Counted from the first letter of the stretch, positions 1-8,362 are shown. The stretch: 64,000 nucleotides of DNA from Clostridiales bacterium (GCA_019423685.1 JAHZAY010000012.1:11033-75032), one strand, 5' to 3'. The notes: generated by a model not told the origin, from the sequence alone. Translations and numbers: made by a program.

Positions 1-27
1 GTGTCTTAACCGCTTGACCAACGGGCC
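1..27 (-). tRNA. tRNA-Glu, 5' part only (cut by window edge)
   Basis: Read on the minus strand, the first 27 bases give the acceptor and D-arm half of a tRNA beginning GGCCCGTTGGTCAAGCGG, the usual 5' half of Firmicutes tRNA-Glu. The anticodon lies outside the window, so the isotype rests on the D-arm sequence alone. Confidence 0.75.
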
Positions 28-69
28 GCACATATATCAAAAACTGCCCGAAGTGGGCAGAATTTCGCG

Positions 70-146
70 TGGTAGCGGCAAATGGATTCGAACCATCGAC
101 ACTTCGGGTATGAACCGAATGCTCTAGCCAGCTGAGCTATGCCGCC
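70..146 (-). tRNA. tRNA-Met (CAT), elongator type
   Basis: On the minus strand the sequence starts GGCGGCATAGCTCAG. It has an anticodon loop TTCATAC (anticodon CAT), the T-arm GGTTCGAATCC, and ends in an encoded CCA at 70-72. The acceptor stem pairs over seven bases with a G1-U72 wobble. The lack of the initiator-type mismatch at 1-72, and its overall similarity to clostridial elongator tRNA-Met, favour elongator Met over initiator Met or Ile2. Confidence 0.93.
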
Positions 147-310
147 ATAGAAGCAGACACGGCGATTGTTTTCGCCGCGATCAACGTCCTAAATTATACA
201 ACGAATTTATTTTTTTGTCAAGAGGGTTTTTAAACTTTTTTATTTTTTTCTTTTTGCCAGAATAATTTCCATTTTTTTACATTTTTTCTCTTAAAACGGT
301 GCCTATTCCA

Positions 311-346
311 TCAGCAGCCTTGCAGGTACACCCGCAAGGCTGCTGA
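311..346 (-). terminator. Perfect 13-bp hairpin just after the thioesterase gene
   Basis: TCAGCAGCCTTGC (311-323) pairs perfectly with 334-346 around a 10-base loop, four bases after the thioesterase stop codon. No T-run follows on the minus strand. It may be an atypical terminator or an mRNA 3'-end stabiliser. The rest of 147-310 is AT-rich spacer with no recognised gene. Confidence 0.55.
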
Positions 347-349
347 TCT

Positions 350-1108
350 TTAACAAAAGCGCGCCAGCGCTTCAAAGCATTTTTTCCCGTCTGATTTCTT
401 TCCAACCACATAATAGCCCAATTTTCCAGCAGGAATCCCCTGCTCTTCGCCCAATTCCTCCACAAAGATGCCGACTTCTTCTCCCATCTTTGCCTCGTTG
501 TGATAATTGATAACCAACTTCTCCATCTTTCGCTCAACCGTCGCAGAAAATGGCAGATTGTCCAGAATGATGTCCGCATACTGGGTGTTGTTCAGATGTC
601 CGTTGTCGTCGGTGCGGGAATAGGTCACACGCTCCACCGAAACCTGCTTTGCATCCTTAATTTTGGGGATAGACAGGTCCTGTTCCGGCACATCTTGAAT
701 GCGAAATGGAAAGCGCAGCTCTTCCGGCGGGTCGCGCAGTATCTTCCAGCTGTCGGTATCTACCAGAACCCACTTGGCATCCTGCGCCGCAACCTCTACC
801 CCCTGCTCGTTTATAAAGCTAGTGTATCGGTTAAAGATGGCGCGTTTGGGACCGGATGGCCGGGTGGTCACCCGCAGTTTATCCCCCACCTTGATGTCGT
901 GATAGATCTCCAGCGAAGCTTTCGCCAGCAAAAAGACGGTGTGTGTCTTTCTGTAGACCTCTAAAGTCAATCCCAGCTCATTGCAGTGATTGGTGCTGAT
1001 GGCCTGGCACTGCGACATCAGCGCCCCGGCCTTCATTCTTCCCTTGCAGTCACATTCATACTGTCCCACAATAAATTCCTGTTCGAAGAAATCCACTGTC
1101 GCACTCAT
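350..1108 (-). CDS. Acyl-ACP thioesterase (FatA/FatB-like)
   Basis: This 252-residue protein belongs to the bacterial acyl-ACP thioesterase family, which hydrolyses fatty acyl-ACP to free fatty acid and ACP in the cytoplasm. Two hotdog repeats can be seen. The first (about 10-130) carries the family start FIVGQYECDCKGRMKAGALM; the second (about 155-250) holds the conserved GHLNNTQYAD block with the Asn/His residues of the active-site region. Length is normal for prokaryotic members. The ATG has a GGGGGT ribosome site seven bases upstream. It is the last gene of the leftward run behind parAB and is separated from parB by 49 bases, so it may be read from the parAB promoter. Chain-length preference cannot be read from the sequence. 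Confidence 0.9.
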   Translation of the reverse strand: MSATVDFFEQEFIVGQYECDCKGRMKAGALMSQCQAISTNHCNELGLTLEVYRKTHTVFLLAKASLEIYHDIKVGDKLRVTTRPSGPKRAIFNRYTSFINEQGVEVAAQDAKWVLVDTDSWKILRDPPEELRFPFRIQDVPEQDLSIPKIKDAKQVSVERVTYSRTDDNGHLNNTQYADIILDNLPFSATVERKMEKLVINYHNEAKMGEEVGIFVEELGEEQGIPAGKLGYYVVGKKSDGKKCFEALARFC

Positions 1109-1157
1109 TGCTCTTTACCCCCTTTTTTTAGACTCAAATCGAGCAACCCTACTACTT

Positions 1158-2030
1158 TTATTTGCTGAGTTTTTCAGCCAATTCTTTTAGATCATCTTCG
1201 TCGAAAAACTGCACCTGCAATACACCGCCTGCATTGCTGTGTACAATCTTGACCTTGCGCCCCAATTCGGTGCGCAGCGCAAGTTCCATTTCGGTGTAAA
1301 AGGAGTTTTGGCTTCCCCATTCAGCTTGTTTGTGCTGTGGGTTTTCCTCCTTTTCCTGCTTTGTTTTGGCCATCCGCTCGATGTCCCGCACCGAATAACG
1401 TCCGCTCTTGACCTTCTGCGCAATCTCAACCACTCTGTCCTGATCGTCAAAAGCCAGCAGTGCCCGCGCATGTCCCGGAGAAATTTCCCCGTTTCCCACC
1501 ATCTCCATGACCTGTTCCGGCAGGTTTAACAGGCGCAGCGCATTTGCAATGGCAGGTCTGGACTTGCCAACCCGCTTGGCCACCTGCTCCTGTGTCATGC
1601 CGTACCGCTCCATCAGCTGCTTATATCCGGCAGCTTCCTCAATGGCGTTCAGATCTTCACGCTGCAAATTTTCAATCAGCGCGATCTCCATCGCCTGTTC
1701 TTCATCCATCTCGCGGATGACAACCGGCACTTCCTGCAAGCCTGCCATCCGGCTCGCACGCCAACGCCGCTCGCCTGCTACCAGTTGATAGCTTCCTCCC
1801 GGCAGTGGGCGAACCAACAGCGGCTGCAATACACCGTGCTCACGGATTGAATCGGCCAGCTCGTTCAGCGCATCCTCCGAAAACACCTTACGGGGCTGAT
1901 CGTGGTTTGGCTCTATCTGGCTCAGACGAAGTGTCACCACACCGCCTTCTCCTGCCGTGTCCATCGCCTCGTTATCCATAAACAGGGCATCCAATCCCTT
2001 GCCAAGTCCTCCTTTTTTTGTCCTTGCCAT
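1158..2030 (-). CDS. parB: Chromosome partitioning protein ParB (Spo0J)
   Basis: This 290-residue CTP-dependent DNA clamp loads at parS, spreads, and recruits ParA and SMC to segregate origins. The N-terminal CTP-binding domain (about 30-130) has the intact motif LVAGERRWRASR. A helix-turn-helix follows around 145-200 (MTQEQVAKRVGKSRPAIANALRLL is the recognisable region), and then a C-terminal dimerisation domain. It lies 10 bases downstream of parA, and the four parS sites are just upstream of the pair. A second ParB-family gene (15619-16464) is probably the Noc-type paralog, since this one keeps the full GERRxR motif and its partnership with parA. Confidence 0.96.
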   Translation of the reverse strand: MARTKKGGLGKGLDALFMDNEAMDTAGEGGVVTLRLSQIEPNHDQPRKVFSEDALNELADSIREHGVLQPLLVRPLPGGSYQLVAGERRWRASRMAGLQEVPVVIREMDEEQAMEIALIENLQREDLNAIEEAAGYKQLMERYGMTQEQVAKRVGKSRPAIANALRLLNLPEQVMEMVGNGEISPGHARALLAFDDQDRVVEIAQKVKSGRYSVRDIERMAKTKQEKEENPQHKQAEWGSQNSFYTEMELALRTELGRKVKIVHSNAGGVLQVQFFDEDDLKELAEKLSK

Positions 2031-2040
2031 CCTGCTTCCC

Positions 2041-2817
2041 CTATCCTTTCTTTACACGATTCTTTTTCAGGACTTCCTTTGCCAGATCCATATACGCCCG
2101 AGAGCCCTTGGAGAGCCTGTCAAAATACAGCACCGGCATGCCAAAGCTCGGCGCTTCGGACAGCCGCACATTGCGCGGGATCACCGTCTTGTACACCTTG
2201 TCCGGGAAATGGCTCTGCACCTCTTGCTGCACCTGCTCTGTCAGGCGAAGTCTGCGGTCATACATGGTCAGCAGAATGCCCTCCACCTCGATAATCGGAT
2301 TGTAAAGCCGTTTGACCTGTTTGATGGTCGCCATCAGCTGAGACAATCCCTCCAAAGCATAGTATTCACACTGGATCGGAATCAACACGCTGTCACAGGC
2401 AGCAAAGGCATTGAGCGTGACAAGTCCCATTGCCGGCGGACAGTCAATCAGGATGTAGTCGTAATTTTCCCGCACCGAAGCCAATGCTTGCCGCAGCTTC
2501 ATGGTACGCTCCTCTACATCGCCCAGTTCCAACTCTGCTGCGGCCATGTCGATGCTGGACGGGATCAGATCCACATTCTTAAACTGGGTCTTGATGATGG
2601 CCTGTGAGGCCCTTTGTTCCCCTCCCAACAGGTCATAGGTCGAACACTGCACTTCTCTCTTGTTGATGCCCAGGCCACTTGTTGCGTTGCCCTGTGCATC
2701 GATATCTACTAACAGGCATTTTTTGCCCGATTTTCCCAAACACGCGGTCAGGTTAATAACGGTGGTCGTCTTGCCGACACCGCCCTTTTGATTTGCTACC
2801 GCGATTACTTTGCTCAT
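2041..2817 (-). CDS. parA: Chromosome partitioning ATPase ParA (Soj)
   Basis: This 258-residue deviant-Walker ATPase works with ParB in origin segregation and, in relatives, in DnaA control. The N-terminus holds the Walker A motif KGGVGKTTT with the signature lysine; the switch region VLLVDIDAQGNATSGLG and the DCPPAMGLVTLNA block follow. I start it at the ATG of MSKVIAVANQKGG (2817). The open frame runs 85 codons further upstream, but that part is a translation of the promoter and the parS repeats. A TATAAT box lies 52 bases upstream. Normal length for Soj. Confidence 0.96.
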   Translation of the reverse strand: MSKVIAVANQKGGVGKTTTVINLTACLGKSGKKCLLVDIDAQGNATSGLGINKREVQCSTYDLLGGEQRASQAIIKTQFKNVDLIPSSIDMAAAELELGDVEERTMKLRQALASVRENYDYILIDCPPAMGLVTLNAFAACDSVLIPIQCEYYALEGLSQLMATIKQVKRLYNPIIEVEGILLTMYDRRLRLTEQVQQEVQSHFPDKVYKTVIPRNVRLSEAPSFGMPVLYFDRLSKGSRAYMDLAKEVLKKNRVKKG

Positions 2818-2868
2818 AATCCACATTCCTTTCCCGGCGCTGCTGCGCAAATCATCAGATTTAGTTTG

Positions 2869-2874
2869 ATTATA
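2869..2874 (-). promoter_or_regulatory. -10 element of the parAB promoter
   Basis: A perfect TATAAT reads on the minus strand, giving a start about 45 bases ahead of parA. The -35 region 17 bases further up reads TTTATT and is weak. The promoter is directly next to the parS cluster, so ParB spreading could repress it; that is inference. Confidence 0.55.
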
Positions 2875-2919
2875 GCATATTTGACAGTGAAAATAAAGAA
2901 AAAGGTTGTCTTTTCTCCC

Positions 2920-2935
2920 TGTTTCACGTGAAACA
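2920..2935. promoter_or_regulatory. parS: parS site 1
   Basis: TGTTTCACGTGAAACA is a perfect 16-bp palindrome and an exact match to the Firmicutes parS consensus TGTTNCACGTGAAACA. Confidence 0.95.
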
Positions 2936-2965
2936 CACTTTTTATTTCTCTCCACCCTATCCAAA

Positions 2966-2981
2966 TGTTTCACGTGAAACT
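2966..2981. promoter_or_regulatory. parS: parS site 2
   Basis: TGTTTCACGTGAAACT matches the consensus at 15 of 16 positions. It lies 46 bases from site 1. Confidence 0.92.
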
Positions 2982-3009
2982 CAAAACTTTTTATTTGTGC
3001 TGCGCTGAA

Positions 3010-3025
3010 TGTTTCACATGAAACA
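3010..3025. promoter_or_regulatory. parS: parS site 3
   Basis: TGTTTCACATGAAACA has one central change (CG to CA) from the consensus, a variant also seen at natural parS sites. Confidence 0.88.
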
Positions 3026-3055
3026 TCCAGCGCAGCAAGCAAAAGCGGGGCAAAA

Positions 3056-3071
3056 TGTTTCATGTGAAACA
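3056..3071. promoter_or_regulatory. parS: parS site 4
   Basis: TGTTTCATGTGAAACA has one central change from the consensus, the mirror of site 3. The four sites fall at 46, 44 and 46 base spacings, a regular array. Confidence 0.88.
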
Positions 3072-3184
3072 AGTCAATTTATTTTGATGCCATGCAGGAA
3101 AAGAAAGCAAAAAGAACACATATAGAGATAGAAGGTCCTTCTGCTCATCATTGTAGACATCTATATCGGGAGGTTTGAAACATC

Positions 3185-4516
3185 ATGAAAAAAATCATGA
3201 CAGCAGTTCTCTGTGCAGCCATTCTGCTTTCTATGGCAGGAGTGCCATACAGTGCCGAGAGCATCGATACAAAGCCAAGCTCTTCCATCGTCGTTCTACC
3301 AGCAAAAGAGAAGGAAATAAAGCCGCTGGTTCGCGTTACACAGCCAAACAGCAGTGCAACGGGAGAGGAAGAAGACCAGGATAACTTTTTAGAAGCCAAT
3401 CAGAACGCCGCCGCCTTTGCCAAAAGCATCCAGCAGTTTGGAGCAAAAACATCTGCCATGCTGCTTAATAACGCAGGAACAAACCAAACGTACTCACCTA
3501 TCAGTTTTGCCTATGCGCTCGGACTCCTCGGCAGTGGAGCACAAGGCCAGACCGCACGCGAAATTGTAAAAGCACTTGAGTCCAGCAACATGACCGTCCT
3601 GAAAAACAGATTGCGCAACTTCTATAACGACAGCTACCGCGATGAGGAAAGCAATGTCCTTAAAATTGCCAACTCTCTTTGGCTGCAAGAAGGCTTTCCA
3701 ATCAAAGAAACATTCGCGCAAAACGCCGCCAAAGATTTCTACGCTTCCAGCTATTCGGTGGATTTTTCCAAACAGTCAACTGCGGATGCTATAGCGAAGT
3801 GGATCTCTGAAGAAGCGGGCAATACAATCCAACCTTCCATTTCTGTAAACCCAGACCAGATTCTGTCCATTATCAATATACTCTATTTTGAAGGAGCCTG
3901 GGAAGATACCTTTGACGCATCCAATAACACCGAAGAGCCCTTCACTCTTGAGGACGGCAGCACAGTCGATGCCACCTACATGAACCAAACCTTTGACCTT
4001 TCCACCTACTACGACACAGATCAATATACCCTTTTTTCTGTTTCATTCCTAGACGGTCAAAAGATGAATTTTGTCCTTCCAAAGGAGGGAAAAAAGCTTT
4101 CCTCCCTCCTCGATCAAGAAACCCTCTCTAAAATTCTTTCTGCTCAGCCGGAAGAGGCAGAAAAAACTGCCGATGTACATTTAAAGCTGCCAAAATTTAG
4201 CTTTGATAGCGAGTTTGACCTTTCCAATACTCTGCGAGATTTGGGACTTGGCGATTTATTGGACGGCAATGCAGATCTTTCCGGCATTACAGATAAAAAA
4301 GTTGCTGTATCCAATGTAAAGCAAGAGAGCCATGTCGAAGTCGATGAAAATGGTTGTAAAGCCGCTGCCTACACAAAAATTGATCTGATATGCACAAGCA
4401 TCCTCGGCCCCGTGGAAGAGTACAACTTCTCTCTCGATCGCCCCTTCCTCTTTGCCATTACCTCAAAAGATGATGTACCGCTGTTCGTCGGAACCGTCTA
4501 TAATCCGCTCGCATAA
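3185..4516 (+). CDS. Secreted serpin (serine protease inhibitor)
   Basis: This 443-residue serpin is a suicide inhibitor that traps serine (sometimes cysteine) proteases. A signal peptide spans about 1-24 (MKKIMTAVLCAAILLSMAGV, then YSA). A low-complexity linker follows to about 70, then a full serpin fold: NQTYSPISFAYALGLL, the IINILYFEGAWEDTF region, and the C-terminal RPFLFAITSKDDVPLFVGTV block. The reactive-loop hinge at about 388-397 reads ENGCKAAAYT, close to the inhibitory consensus, but with Cys at P14 and Tyr at P9. By alignment the scissile bond falls near IDLICTSIL, small or aliphatic residues that suit elastase-like targets (inference). GGGAGG precedes the ATG. It is transcribed against the direction of replication, unlike its neighbours. 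Confidence 0.92.
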   Translation: MKKIMTAVLCAAILLSMAGVPYSAESIDTKPSSSIVVLPAKEKEIKPLVRVTQPNSSATGEEEDQDNFLEANQNAAAFAKSIQQFGAKTSAMLLNNAGTNQTYSPISFAYALGLLGSGAQGQTAREIVKALESSNMTVLKNRLRNFYNDSYRDEESNVLKIANSLWLQEGFPIKETFAQNAAKDFYASSYSVDFSKQSTADAIAKWISEEAGNTIQPSISVNPDQILSIINILYFEGAWEDTFDASNNTEEPFTLEDGSTVDATYMNQTFDLSTYYDTDQYTLFSVSFLDGQKMNFVLPKEGKKLSSLLDQETLSKILSAQPEEAEKTADVHLKLPKFSFDSEFDLSNTLRDLGLGDLLDGNADLSGITDKKVAVSNVKQESHVEVDENGCKAAAYTKIDLICTSILGPVEEYNFSLDRPFLFAITSKDDVPLFVGTVYNPLA

Positions 4517-4520
4517 TTGA

Positions 4521-4558
4521 AAAAAGAGCACCGCAGTTTTTCTGCGGTGCTCTTTTTT
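4521..4558. terminator. Bidirectional terminator, serpin / GntR gene
   Basis: GAGCACCGCAG (4526-4536) pairs with CTGCGGTGCTC (4542-4552). A-rich and T-rich flanks serve both the plus-strand serpin and the minus-strand regulator, whose stop codon overlaps the T-run. Confidence 0.92.
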
Positions 4559-5288
4559 AAATAGACGATTCATAAACATAAAGTGAAAAGCGTTCCCCAT
4601 TGATCAGCTGTGTGCCGACATACATTGGAATGCCGTTTTCATCATAGGCTGTGCTCTTGACATAGAGCAAATACTCACCTTTTTTTACGTGAAGGATTTC
4701 TCCCTCCTGGGCGGTTGCCCGGCAAAGTTCGATGCGCTTTTCCGAACTTGCAATACGTTTTCCGGTCTTTTCTGTGATATACTCAAACAAAGAATTGTTG
4801 TCGAAGTTGCTGTCCAGCAAAAAAGAATACTCCATCGGGAAGTAGTTTCCCTCAATAACTACCGGTTCCTGGTCAGCATACCGAACTCTGGATAGGAATA
4901 CCACTCTGCTGCCCGTCGGGATCTGTAGCCGTGTGGCCGTCTTTTCGTCTGCCGTTACCACTTTGTTTTCCAACATTTTGCCGCCCGGCTTCACACCGAT
5001 TTGATGGCACAGCTCTGTAAAGCTCTGCAACTTTTTCATGTTGCGCTCAAACTTTGGTTTGGTAACAAAGGTACCCTTTCCCTGTTTGCGCTCCACCATG
5101 CCCTTTTCGATCAGCTTGTCCACTGCCCGGCGCACTGTGTTGATACTGATATGGAAGGTATCCGCCATTTCCTTTTCGGTAGGCAATCGATCTCCGGTAT
5201 GATACCTTCCGGAGCTGATCTCCTCTTCAATCATACTCATCAGCTGCACATATAATGGCGTAATCGCAGTAGGCTCCAACATCCACAT
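4557..5288 (-). CDS. GntR/HutC-family regulator with UTRA domain (FrlR-like)
   Basis: This 243-residue transcription factor has an N-terminal GntR winged helix (about 8-75: PLYVQLMSMIEEEISSGRY, then GDRLPTEKEMADTFHISINT and RKQGKGTFV) and a C-terminal UTRA ligand domain (about 95-240). UTRA regulators usually sense phosphorylated sugars or sugar amines and repress neighbouring catabolic genes. Regulators of known fructosamine loci (FrlR of Bacillus, FraR of Salmonella) are of this class. It lies downstream of the deglycase gene with its own start and a 289-base upstream spacer. The likely targets are the divergent promoters at 14158-14275. The ligand is inferred from context only. Confidence 0.85.
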   Translation of the reverse strand: MWMLEPTAITPLYVQLMSMIEEEISSGRYHTGDRLPTEKEMADTFHISINTVRRAVDKLIEKGMVERKQGKGTFVTKPKFERNMKKLQSFTELCHQIGVKPGGKMLENKVVTADEKTATRLQIPTGSRVVFLSRVRYADQEPVVIEGNYFPMEYSFLLDSNFDNNSLFEYITEKTGKRIASSEKRIELCRATAQEGEILHVKKGEYLLYVKSTAYDENGIPMYVGTQLINGERFSLYVYESSI

Positions 5289-5490
5289 TTCCCCCCTTCA
5301 TCATTGGCATCATTTGATCATATCATCTTCACAGAGATTATTCTAATTATAATATATTGCAAGAACACAATACAAGGGGATTAGTTGCCAAAAAGTGGGA
5401 AAAAAACAATCTGTTTTTTTCTTTATTTTACACCAAACTTACAATAAACTACAAAAAATCTCCTACACCGCATATCATGGAAGAACAAAC

Positions 5491-5533
5491 GCGCAGCAGG
5501 GGCTCTTTTAAGGAAGAATCATCCCTGCTGCGC
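5491..5533 (-). terminator. Hairpin closing the catabolic operon, in the 5289-5577 spacer
   Basis: GCGCAGCAGGG (5491-5501) pairs perfectly with 5523-5533 around a 21-base loop. On the minus strand GTTTGTTCTT follows, so it probably ends the long operon that finishes with the deglycase. The rest of the spacer is AT-rich and should hold the regulator's promoter, which I cannot place firmly. Confidence 0.6.
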
Positions 5534-5577
5534 GTTCGCTTTGCAGTTACTGCATATTTTGGAGAATCGCTAAACGA

Positions 5578-6549
5578 TTAGTATTCAACCTTATACATAT
5601 ATCTTCTTTCGTCCATCGAATGACCGGTAACCTGGGACATCTGGAAAACATAGTACCGCTCGATCGGGATGAGGACAACTGGGTTGAAGAACTCTACAAC
5701 GTCTGGATCAATTCTGCCCTTGTTGAGCTCCTTGAAGTCGATGACGATGAAGTTTTCTGCATAGGTCTTTAAGAACTTCAGGCATCTCTCATCCAGTGCT
5801 CTGGTTCTGCCCTCACTCATAATCAGAACCATCGGCAGCTTCTTGTCGGTGGTCTCAAATGGGCCGTGGAAATACTCGCCAGTGTGCAGGCAAACCGCAT
5901 GTTTCCACTGCATCTCCATGAAGTGGCAGCAGCACATCGAATATGCAACGCCGTAGTTTGGACCAGAAGCCAGTACATAGAAGATTGGCTCTTTGCTTTC
6001 CTTCTCAGCCCAAGCCTGAGCCGCTGGCAAGCACTCTTTCTTGGCCTCTTCTACAATCTCGTTGATGTACTGGTAAGCATCCATCGCCTTGTCGTATTTG
6101 TCCCAGCCCTCAATCTGATGCAGCAGCTCAAAGCCGATGCGCAGCGAGCAAGACTGGTTGGAATTGCTGTAATCCTGCGGCTGGCCGTTGGAGTAAACAA
6201 CAACATACTGACCAACTTTAGCCATGCCAGTCTGCATCGAACCGGTCATTGCAATGGTGATGGCACCTTTTGCATTGGCAGTCTCAACAGCCTTTACCGT
6301 TTCTGGGGTAGCTTTCAGCGAGCAGATTACTGCGATGCAGCGCTCGTCCAACTCTTTTGGAGTAGCATGTACAAATTCGTTGCTGGTGTAGGTGGTGGCA
6401 CTGAATGTCTTTGCCTCACTCTGGAGCAGGTACAATCCAGGGAAGATGGCTGCTTTGGAACCGCCGCAAGCTACAAAGTAAACGTGCTTCAGGCCGCCCT
6501 TAGCGTCCAGCTTTTGTTTGATTTCTGTGATCATTTGTTTGATTTCCAT
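5578..6549 (-). CDS. SIS-domain fructosamine-6-phosphate deglycase (FrlB-like)
   Basis: This 323-residue protein has two SIS domains (about 20-160 and 190-310). It resembles E. coli FrlB, which splits fructoselysine 6-phosphate into glucose 6-phosphate and lysine. Family blocks I recognise are YFVACGGSKAAIFPGL near the N-terminus, the HTGEYFHGPFE motif in the second SIS domain (the FrlB equivalent is SGEFRHGPLE), and the C-terminal ERRYMYKVEY. The ATG at 6549 is preferred: GGAGGAAAGGGAG sits just upstream, whereas the TTG eight codons earlier lies inside that ribosome site. It is the last gene of the operon. The amine released (lysine, asparagine or a peptide) cannot be told from sequence. 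Confidence 0.87.
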   Translation of the reverse strand: MEIKQMITEIKQKLDAKGGLKHVYFVACGGSKAAIFPGLYLLQSEAKTFSATTYTSNEFVHATPKELDERCIAVICSLKATPETVKAVETANAKGAITIAMTGSMQTGMAKVGQYVVVYSNGQPQDYSNSNQSCSLRIGFELLHQIEGWDKYDKAMDAYQYINEIVEEAKKECLPAAQAWAEKESKEPIFYVLASGPNYGVAYSMCCCHFMEMQWKHAVCLHTGEYFHGPFETTDKKLPMVLIMSEGRTRALDERCLKFLKTYAENFIVIDFKELNKGRIDPDVVEFFNPVVLIPIERYYVFQMSQVTGHSMDERRYMYKVEY

Positions 6550-6593
6550 AATGCGTATCTCCCTTTCCTCCAACGTATTTTGAAATGAAATAT

Positions 6594-7742
6594 TTATGCC
6601 TTCTGCTGCTTATCTTTGCTAATCTGCTCAAGCATAGCGCACAACAGACGGACACAATCGACAGCTGCAGGATAATAACCGTATTCCTTTTCGCTGTGAT
6701 CCAGCGCTCCGTGTGGGCCCATGCCGTCCAGAACGATCGGATCGCTGCCGCAACGGGACAGATGGTTGCCATCCGAGCCGCCTCCGCGATCCTTTTCCTC
6801 AAAGTGAATGCCCAGATCGTCGGCAATCTTATGCAGTTTCTCGACGAATGCGGCAGTCTTTTCCGATTTCATCATCGGAGGAGAAGAACGATGTTTGACA
6901 ATGACGGTATGTACACCTTTGACAAATGGCTCTCCATCCACCATCTTCTGTACTGCCTGCTCAATGCGCTGGCGCTCCGATTCTTTCTTAAAGCGCATCT
7001 CTACGGTGAGCTTTGCAAAATCCGGTACGACGTTGGACGCCGTGCCGCCGGAAACAACACCTACATTGACGGTGGTGTCATCCTCACGGCTGGCCATGCC
7101 CATCAGCTCTACAACGTAGTGTGCCATCTCCAGCACCGCCGAAGCGTTCTCTACGCTGAACATAAAGCCCGCATGAGCTGCCTGTCCGTGAAACTCCAGC
7201 TCGTATCCCATCGAGCCCTTTCGTGCAAAGCAGTGACGGGTACCTTTGTTGCCCGCCGACTCCATGACGACGACGATATCTGCCTTGCGGCCGATTTCAT
7301 CCATTTTTTCACGGGAGTATTTGCTGCCGATCTCCTCATCCGGGTTGTAGAGCATGCAGATGTTGAGGTTTTCCAAAACTTTTGGATCCGCATTGAGTGC
7401 TACATGATACATCGCGGTGTCGCCGTTCTTCATGTCGCCAACGCCTGGTCCATATACGTTTTCTTCGTCCATCGAGAACGGACGCTTTGCAGCCGTTCCG
7501 TCTGGGAAAACGGTGTCCATATGTCCTACAAACATAACGTCGTAGTGATCGGCCGGACGGTTGCTGATCTCCATCAATCTTCCCGCTTCCGGTCCGACAT
7601 CATGGTTGATGACGTGCCATCCCAAATCGCGGTACCAGCCCTCAATGACATCTGCCACCTTGTTGACACCCGCCGCATTGTGGGAACCGCTGTCGATGTT
7701 GACCAGCGTCTCCAGCTGCTTTAAGTAAAGATTTAAATCCAT
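6594..7742 (-). CDS. M20 metallopeptidase (carboxypeptidase G2-like)
   Basis: This 382-residue zinc peptidase or amidase has the M20 metal and catalytic blocks GHMDTVFPDGT (about 73-83), GPGVGDMKNG and YNPDEEIGS. The dimerisation (lid) domain lies in the middle (RKGSMGYELEFHGQAAHAG) and the final metal-binding His around GPHGALDHSEKEY. No signal peptide is seen, so it acts in the cytoplasm on imported substrate. It closely follows the C39-like peptidase in an operon with a peptide transporter and the deglycase. It may trim glycated dipeptides or remove an amide-linked group before or after deglycation; the exact bond is inference. M20 members range from exopeptidases to deacylases, so specificity is open. 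Confidence 0.85.
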   Translation of the reverse strand: MDLNLYLKQLETLVNIDSGSHNAAGVNKVADVIEGWYRDLGWHVINHDVGPEAGRLMEISNRPADHYDVMFVGHMDTVFPDGTAAKRPFSMDEENVYGPGVGDMKNGDTAMYHVALNADPKVLENLNICMLYNPDEEIGSKYSREKMDEIGRKADIVVVMESAGNKGTRHCFARKGSMGYELEFHGQAAHAGFMFSVENASAVLEMAHYVVELMGMASREDDTTVNVGVVSGGTASNVVPDFAKLTVEMRFKKESERQRIEQAVQKMVDGEPFVKGVHTVIVKHRSSPPMMKSEKTAAFVEKLHKIADDLGIHFEEKDRGGGSDGNHLSRCGSDPIVLDGMGPHGALDHSEKEYGYYPAAVDCVRLLCAMLEQISKDKQQKA

Positions 7743-7764
7743 CGCACTTCACCTCCTGAATATC

Positions 7765-8346
7765 TTACCGTTTTCTGGCAAAAAGATAGTAGGCCGGGCT
7801 GCGGTTTTCGCAATCTTTTTTGAGTACAGAGAAGTCGCAGTAAGCAAACGGCTCGCAAACCTCTACCTTGCCCTTTCTTCCCGGAGAATCAAATTTGCCG
7901 GGCTCCAGCGCTGGGTCGAGGATGCACGCCTCGGTCTCGTTGGCCGAGACAACCAGGATATAGTGGCCACCGTGAGTAAAGACGCCCTCATAGCCCTCCC
8001 GGTCGCCGCCGGAGTTGGCAACTGCCATGCCTCCGTTGTGTACATGCGCGACCATTTTGTTGATATCGTTCGTTGTTTCAAAGGTTAAACCAAATTTTTC
8101 TGCTACAGCAGGACCCATAATTTGCAGATCACTGCCAGCTCCCATATTTGCCTTCAGGTCATAGACCATCTGACGGCACTCTTCCAGACTCATGCTGTGC
8201 ATGGTCATATTTTCAACCAACATGCACAGGCAGCAAAGTCCGCAGCCCGCCGAGGAGATGTTGGACTTGTCCGCGGGAGCTCCTCCATTTTTGAGGTTGT
8301 GCTCATAAGGCATATCAGGATATTTTCTCTGATTGATATAAAGCAT
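7765..8346 (-). CDS. C39-like cysteine peptidase family protein (cytoplasmic)
   Basis: This 193-residue papain-fold protein resembles the Peptidase_C39-like family. The catalytic Cys is in SNISSAGCGLCCLCML (about 31-46), the His in THGGHYILVV (about 144), and the partner Asp in ACILDPA. There is no signal peptide, membrane segment or ABC module, so it is not a bacteriocin exporter subunit. Position between the transporter ATPase (16 bases away) and the M20 peptidase (22 bases) suggests an intracellular role on imported peptides, perhaps opening a modified or cyclic peptide. Four cysteines cluster around the active site, which is odd for the family. Confidence 0.72.
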   Translation of the reverse strand: MLYINQRKYPDMPYEHNLKNGGAPADKSNISSAGCGLCCLCMLVENMTMHSMSLEECRQMVYDLKANMGAGSDLQIMGPAVAEKFGLTFETTNDINKMVAHVHNGGMAVANSGGDREGYEGVFTHGGHYILVVSANETEACILDPALEPGKFDSPGRKGKVEVCEPFAYCDFSVLKKDCENRSPAYYLFARKR

Positions 8347-8362
8347 CGTTGTGCGCTCCCCT

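Noticed and set aside
2818..3072. 85-codon N-terminal extension of ParA
   Set aside because: It reads through the promoter and the parS repeats (giving repeated Phe-His-Val-Lys-His-like stretches) and has no ribosome site; ParA proteins begin at MSKVIAVANQKGG.
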